A program made the translations under genes and the position numbers. 64,000 nt of DNA from Bimuria novae-zelandiae CBS 107.79. Its lineage: Eukaryota > Ascomycota > Dothideomycetes > Pleosporales > Didymosphaeriaceae. This document shows, piece after piece, positions 58,319-64,000 of this stretch. Each line of letters opens with the position of its first letter. Position 1 is the first letter of the stretch. Location of the stretch: NCBI GenBank assembly GCA_010015655.1, contig ML976673.1:163780-227779 (forward strand), written 5' to 3'. Under the pieces are notes generated by a model. It ran no database searches. It saw only the letters and a program-made list of their open reading frames with translations, and was not told the DNA's origin.

Positions 58319-59351
58319 GACGAATGTTGTCTAGTATTTACCCGGCAGTATGGTGTCGTCAAGCCTCGTCCCTCGCTCTTGCCTACCGCTCCACGGTGGG
58401 TAGAGCGCTCTCTCTTGTTTCGTCCGATGTGCGACTAGCCAAAATCCGGCCCGCGCTTCCTGTTAGATTTCAAGCAGCCACCTGGGCTGTCTACTACGTG
58501 CGTGCGCGGTGTAATTAATGCTTGCTCAGTTACGTCTTCGTGTCCTCGGTTATTAATTGCGGTGCTGTGGGAGCAGTGGTGGTGGGAGAAGAGCGGGCCA
58601 AAAGAGTGACTACGGTGATGCGGCTCTCCGGGGGAAAGGCAGCGTGCGAGGAAGGAAGAGGCTTTGAGGACAGCACGGCAAGGGAGCAGGGCACGGTAAG
58701 GGAGCAGAGCACAGGGAGGATTTGGCGGGCGGCTGGAGACTCGCGCAAGTGGGGAGATCAAATCTGAGTCCCAGCGCGTCTGAGGTTCGCCTTGGCCTCG
58801 ACACGCATTGGTCGCGATGATTGGTTCGACACTAACATCCACAGCGCTTCGAAGACTACCGCGACACTTCGTCCCAACCCATTCGAGGATGACACTACCG
58901 CCAATGCTATTTGCAAAACCATCGGCGCCCAGGCGTCATCGCAAATGCCATCCACGTCTTCGCCACCCCACGATGAGAGCGACGGAGAAGCTCGTCGGAC
59001 TGCGCACCCTCTCGGATAGTGTTTGAGGTCTGTTACATGGCAATCTTGCTATGAGACAGCCACGTGACAGCGTATTTTACGGCCTCTGACCTGTTTAAGA
59101 TTCTCAGGCATGAACGCATAATGCTAAGGCTTCGAAGAAGCCACTGCCATCTGTTCTGTATCACGCAGGCGTGTTTCGGCCTTGAAATCAAGGTGCACGC
59201 CTCGCTTCACGGACGTTAGACACGGCGGTGAAACAGGCACTCATCTTCTATGAGCCTTGCAGACAAGGTGCAAGAGCGAGCTATCCCGATTACGAGCGCA
59301 CAAGCTGCCTAACCAGAAATTTGGCGACTCTCTGCGATTCAACTTCCTACC
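58319..59351. other. Intergenic, noxR / CCS1
   Basis: Upstream of noxR and downstream of CCS1. Overlapping short frames near 58,430-59,020 carry no features. Confidence 0.4.
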
Positions 59352-60289
59352 TCATAGCATGCCCCTACCGACTTCGTCTTGGCGTTCCTGCCAGACCGTC
59401 TTTCCGGAGCACGAACATACCGTTTTGTCGTTCTCCCAGACACCGGCACTCCTAGTACACACATGTCAGGAACTGGCAGTCGGTACAGGAACAGCAGGCT
59501 TACCGAGCAATTACTCCCACCAGGGTGTCGGGATCGTTCTTGTCGAATGCACCGTCTTGTTGTCTTGCTACAACGATGCTGCGACCGATCATCTCCCAGA
59601 TCTGAATCGGTTTGTCCAGGAAGACAGTGCCCACGCCGCCCTTGTTCACTTCGACAGTTCCAAACACACCGCGGCACGGTGTGCCTTCCAACTTTGCTTT
59701 GGCAGCCTCCCAAACGGCTCCGGTAGACTCAGGACCCTCAGAGATATCTCCAGACTCTCGGATGGTTGCATGGTACTTTCCGGGTGATAGGCCTCTGATG
59801 GTGAGGTCGACGACGGTCATGGTGGGCGCAACTTGGACCATGCGCACCAGTCCCCGCACCTTGTTTTCCACGTGCGGCGCGAACGACTCTAGTATGCATA
59901 CGGCAGCGCCTGTAGATCTTCAATCAACACCGTACAGCGACAACATGGCCAAGAGAAGGTTATTGCGACTTCGCAGACAGTCCTACGCCGCAACAGATAG
60001 GGGGACGTACTGTTTGCCTTGCCACTTCCCCGCAGAATTGCATCACGACCTGTACTTTGGATGGCTTCGACGATAGCTGATGGCGCCGCATTGCCTTCAA
60101 CAGAGACTAACTGTTCTTTGAGATCGGCGGTAACCTTTTCAATTCCTGCTTTTGTCAACGCGACCATGCCACGACCATGCGGCGAGTCATCATACCGCTT
60201 AGCTGCTGGAGGGAGCCTTTGATATCTTTGATGCATGCTTCGCATGTCATGGGCACTGCGAACGTCGTTTCGAAGGTGGGAACAGTCAT
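59352..60289 (-). CDS. CCS1: Copper chaperone for superoxide dismutase (Ccs1)
   Basis: Ccs1 delivers copper to, and oxidises the disulfide of, Cu/Zn-SOD1 in cytosol and mitochondrial intermembrane space. Four minus-strand exons (60,196-60,289; 60,011-60,145; 59,504-59,909; 59,352-59,451) give 244 residues; introns are 50, 101 and 52 bp. Domain 1 is Atx1-like with the metal site MTCEACIKD at residues 14-22. Domain 2 is SOD-like ([41 protein letters not shown]) and lacks the full set of SOD copper ligands, as in other Ccs1. Domain 3 has the CxC transfer motif [13 protein letters not shown]. Start codon chosen by the family N-terminus [14 protein letters not shown]. Divergent from the uL13m gene, 315 bp apart. 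Confidence 0.95.
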
Positions 60290-60604
60290 TATGAAATTTC
60301 GAATCGTCGCAATTCTTCGGATGTGCGGAATTGATGTCGTGTTGTAACATGTAACTTGTAACTAGAATGCTCGCTTTGAAATCGACCCATCGGGCGGGCC
60401 TCACGAGCAAAGCGCCGACGAGCGCGCACGTGACACTACCCTGGCCCAGAAATTAGTTGCCAAGCACGATGTACAGAAAGCACATCCAGCGGGCATCGAC
60501 ATCCAACAATCCCTGGAGCTCTGCCAAACGACCGACCGCACGCAGCGTGAACAGCTCCAGGAGGCCTCGTCACCTAAACCTCCGGCCATTGGCCCTCCAC
60601 CACC
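60290..60604. promoter_or_regulatory. Bidirectional promoter region, CCS1 / uL13m
   Basis: 315 bp between divergent start codons; no other feature seen. Confidence 0.4.
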
Positions 60605-61209
60605 ATGTCCCAGGTCGTAGGCAAAGTACGTCTCCCATCGGACCTCCGCATCTCCAATGCATCCGACTGCCGACTCTACAAGATCCCCAATTGCTAACAC
60701 GCTCCTAGACGCGCCTCGCCTATGCCCGCGCGTGGCACCACATCGACGTCGCCAGCGACTCCCGCGCCCTCGGGCGCCTCGCCTCCGGCATCGCGCTCAC
60801 GCTCATGGGCAAGCACAAGCCGATCTTCGACCCCTCGACCGACTGCGGCGACTACGTGGTCGCGACCAACTGCGCGCACATCCACGTCACAGGCAAGAAG
60901 CGCGAACAGAAACTATACCGCACGCACACGACGCGGCCGGGCTCGCTCAAGGAAATCAGCCTCGAGAACCTGGCACTGAAATGGGGCGGCGGCGAGGTGC
61001 TGAGGCGCGCGGTCAGCGGCATGTTGCCGAAGAATCGGTTACGCAAGGGGCGGTTGGAGAGGCTGAAGACGTTTGAGGGCGAGGGGAATCCGTATAAGGA
61101 GAACTTTTTAACCGTGAGGAATGGGGGTGGGCAGGGGATAGTAGCGCACGAGCAGGTGAGGAAAACGTTGAAGGCTGCGAAGGAGGAGAAGGAGGTACCG
61201 GTTGCGTAG
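60605..61209 (+). CDS. MRPL23: Mitochondrial large-subunit ribosomal protein uL13m (MRPL23)
   Basis: A structural protein of the mitochondrial 54S subunit. Two exons (60,605-60,625; 60,709-61,209), 173 residues; the first exon encodes MSQVVGK and an 83-bp intron follows with a GCTAACA branch site. The L13 fold is clear: [72 protein letters not shown], and [21 protein letters not shown], the typical L13 signature. Length is normal for fungal uL13m. No cleavable presequence is obvious. Confidence 0.95.
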
Positions 61210-61865
61210 TCGAGTGGAAGAAGGGAGGAGAAAGTGAAGAGTATGTGTCTGGATATGGGAAAGAGCATGGCATAGGAGTTGAGAGATATTGTTCCAGGTA
61301 CCTTTTTGTAACATATTTTGGCTGTACCATCTACGATCAAGTTCAAAAGATACGAATCATCTACCGCAACAACGGAACCCGTTTGGTAGATGGTAAAGGA
61401 AAGCACGTTAGGTCAAAGAGGCCTTCTGGGTAAAGGTCTCTCAGAAATGGAATCAGCAGTCATGTTGCTCTCGGCTCCCGATTTGGCATATAGATGTCAA
61501 TTGGATCCAAATCACGATTGTTTCTCATAGTGTGTTTCTCATATACGCATGGTTGAAAGCGAGCAGTTTGGAAGGAACTTGATTAAAAATCAGTAACTAG
61601 AGACTCCAAATACAACCTCAATGAGCAGAACAAGAGAGGTAAAAGAAAAGAAGAGCGGAGTCGAAGCGGTCGCGCACACAGAGGGTCTCAGCTTCGGAAA
61701 CGCAACCAAACAATATACAATGTCGAAAAATAAACCTGCCACAAAAATGTCCTCGAGCGGACGTCCATATCGTACACCCTTGCCGTGATCGTGACTCCAT
61801 GAACGCTGCCATGCAAATTACCCATTCATATCCCGCCCAGATGAAGCTGACCCCGTCCCACGAGT
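61210..61865. other. Convergent 3' region, uL13m / heme lyase
   Basis: About 0.65 kb between convergent genes; AT-moderate UTR-like sequence, no gene. Confidence 0.4.
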
Positions 61866-62979
61866 CTAATTATACTGCCTGCTCTGAGCAGCAATCTCAT
61901 CCTCTCTCTTTTTCCTCTCCGCTTCCGCCTTCTTCAGCTCTCTCACCACACCCCCGGTAGCAGTCCACCACGTATCCGTCCCCCATCTCACCAACCGCTC
62001 CGCCGCACCCCTCGGTCCATCGATGGCTGGTCGCACATCCAGATAAAACACCGGCTCGCCCGTCGGCTCCGGTTCGCCCTCGTAGTAATCGATCACGTAC
62101 CTTACCTCCTCACACCCCTTCTCATTACACCTCTCCACAAACCAATCATGGCGATCAAACGGCGGGGGACTCGCAAACTTGCCCGGCCATCCCCAAGCCG
62201 CCCACTGCATGATCTGCGCCTTGGGCGTCATCTCCGTCGGGCGCCCCGTAAAGCGGAGCAGCTTCGGCGGCGGCACCGCCTTATCTGTCCACGTCGTCGT
62301 ATCAAACGGGTCCTCAGCCGTACCCAGCGTCTTATTCGCGTTCTCCTCGCCGCGCTTGCAGATACTATAGCCTTCTAGTATCCCCCGCGAGAAGCGGCGC
62401 TCCCACCCCATGATCTCGGCCCACGCGCCCTCGTTCAGGAAATTGTGCACTGACACCATGGATTCGACGGCGTCGACGGGCGTGTCGGTGTAGCCCTTTC
62501 GCAGCATCGCGTTGTACATTTGCTGCGGGGAGGGGTACTCCCAGAGCGAGCCGTCGGCTTTGGGGATCGTCGATTGCTCGCGGGAGAGCGGGAGGTCTTG
62601 CGTTTGGTGGGAGGCGCGTTCGTTGGAGAGGTTGAAGAACATGTTGTTCAGGGGGTTGAGGCGGGAGAGGAGCCCGGTGTTTTGCGCTGGCTCGGGCTCG
62701 GTGGTTGTGGATGCTGGCGCATTCGAGGCCTGATCGGGAGGGACGTAGGGGCATGCGCCTGCTGGGGTTGATGGTGGTTCGGCCTTGCCAGATGGCGGAG
62801 GCATCTTGTTGTGCATGGGACATGCGGGCTGTGGGTATGTTAGATCCATGGCGAAGTCACAATTCACAGGGGATGGGTACACGTACGGGAGGTTGCGCAT
62901 TGTCTCGTGGCATGGTGGGATGAGGCGCCACACGAGCGACTGGCGCTGCGGGTGCTGTGTCTGCCCAAAACCACCCCAT
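61866..62979 (-). CDS. CYC3: Holocytochrome c-type synthase (cytochrome c heme lyase)
   Basis: The enzyme attaches heme to apocytochrome c (or c1) in the mitochondrial intermembrane space. Two minus-strand exons (62,887-62,979; 61,866-62,828) with a 58-bp intron encode 351 residues. Two CP heme-regulatory motifs occur early (ACPMHN and ACPYVP, about residues 33-65). The catalytic domain includes SLWEYPSPQQMYNAMLRKGY, MVSVHNFLNEGAWAEIMGWE (conserved His in VHNFLNEG), FTGRPTEMTPKAQIMQW, PFDRHDWFVER (conserved HDW) and VFYLDVRPAIDGPRGAAERL. These are the usual HCCS blocks. The N-terminal 31 residues are less conserved. The paralog (c versus c1 type) cannot be decided from this view. Confidence 0.95.
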
Positions 62980-64000
62980 GATGATTTGTTTGAAATCGAA
63001 AAAAAGGATTAATTTATCGAGGAAGACAGTCTTCGCTTTCGGGAGCGGCGATGGATGGCGTTGCGGAGATTGTCGGGGGAGAAACTTTTTGGGTTGCGCC
63101 GAGGTGCACGGTCTAGGTCGTCATACACCGCGCCCAGTCTGCGGTGTAGCAGCAACCTTGTGGTAGGGCGAAGACGGAGCCAGACTTCGCTCAGTATAGA
63201 TCGTAATCATTAGGTTTGACCCTAATTTTGTCTAAAATGCACACATCCCTACAGATACCTGCTCCTGTTGGAAACCCCAGCAATGTACTCAGCACTTAGG
63301 CACGATGCGTGTGGCAAGTCTGTGTTGGTGGGTTACACAAACTCAACTAACGCTACTCCGCATTTATCGATTGCGACTTCAGCAGGTGTCCCAGCTATAC
63401 TGGGTGAATCAAGGCCTCATTATGCAGCCTCTTTCGACCCACAATGTGGCTTCTATCGTTTGGTTGCCAGCGAAGGATCAAATCCCTCACGAGCATCTGT
63501 TCGCAACAAACGGAATCGATCACGGCTGTTTTGATCATCCAGCTCTGATTCTCTAGGTTGACCGAACTAGCACATAAGTTGTCGTATTGATGGTTCGTTA
63601 GTTAGTGCCATTCATTGCATATAGCTTCTGACAGCTTCCAGATCACATCTCTTGGAGGACAAGACCTTCAAGAAAGGTATCCCAACAATGCTCGCGTCCG
63701 TTCTCGTCACTTCCGATACATTCAAGCAATCCTCATCCCGACAATGGCTCCCTTCTCTTCCTTAGACCCAATGCTCTGCTCTCTCGAAACAGCTACATAA
63801 AAACAAAGCCACAACGTACCATTAAAGCGATCCTACTTAGGCCATTCAGCCACCAGATATCGACGCAGGATGCCACCTCATACCACTCGGAGCGTCTGTC
63901 CGCCTTGTCGAACGGAGAGCTTAAAGTGTATTAAAGCTATCGAGTGAGACTATATACAGTGCGCTAACCGAGGTCACGTGAGGCGCTCAGGCCAACAACA
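62980..64000. other. Intergenic to window end, no gene recognised
   Basis: About 1 kb upstream of the heme lyase gene. Open frames at 63,268-63,556 and 63,615-63,800 have no features. A GGATCAAATCC at about 63,475 resembles a tRNA B-box but has no cloverleaf. Confidence 0.35.

Overview
This window is nuclear DNA of a filamentous ascomycete (Pezizomycotina). The evidence is short GT-AG introns (about 45-100 bp) with CTAAC/CTGAC-like branch sites, a left block destroyed by RIP-type C-to-T mutation, and fungal single-copy genes (noxR-like, BUD13, RICTOR/Ste16, BRF1, DPM1, CCS1, mitochondrial uL13, cytochrome c heme lyase). Class Dothideomycetes is a guess from protein flavour only.

Layout. 1-12,398 is an AT-rich, TpA-saturated, gene-free block of dead transposons: a Ty3/gypsy chromovirus pol relic (1-~1,650), an unassigned mobile-element-like frame (~2,190-3,480), a complete but mutated Fot1/pogo element with near-perfect terminal inverted repeats and a TA duplication (4,815-6,661), a Ty1/copia pol relic (~6,900-10,690), and an LTR (12,038-12,398) whose last base is the edge of the block. 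Base composition becomes normal at once. 12.4-24 kb is a sparse, accessory-looking zone: a predicted secreted protein, BUD13, a 2.3-kb defective hAT element with a perfect 8-bp target duplication, a fungal rhodopsin-domain membrane protein, a small Cys-rich ORF and an alkyltransferase-like (ATL) DNA-repair protein. 24.5-64 kb is ordinary gene-rich euchromatin with about 17 genes on both strands, many in divergent pairs (uricase/RICTOR, HAD hydrolase/DPM1, CCS1/uL13m).

Functional links. NoxR (NADPH oxidase activator) and CCS1 (copper chaperone of Cu/Zn-SOD) lie next to each other on the same strand: one promotes superoxide production, the other loads the enzyme that removes it. A methyltransferase and a CmcJ/AsaB-type oxygenase are tandem neighbours and could be a minimal secondary-metabolism pair. 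Two genes look broken: a BTB/POZ gene with a one-base frameshift and an SDR-type reductase with a TGG-to-TAG nonsense codon. The RING/LON protein has a strong alternative 3' exon that would end it in a prenylation-type CNIL box.

Intron positions were read by eye from splice motifs and protein continuity; no alignment or search was run. Family assignments come from recognised motifs.
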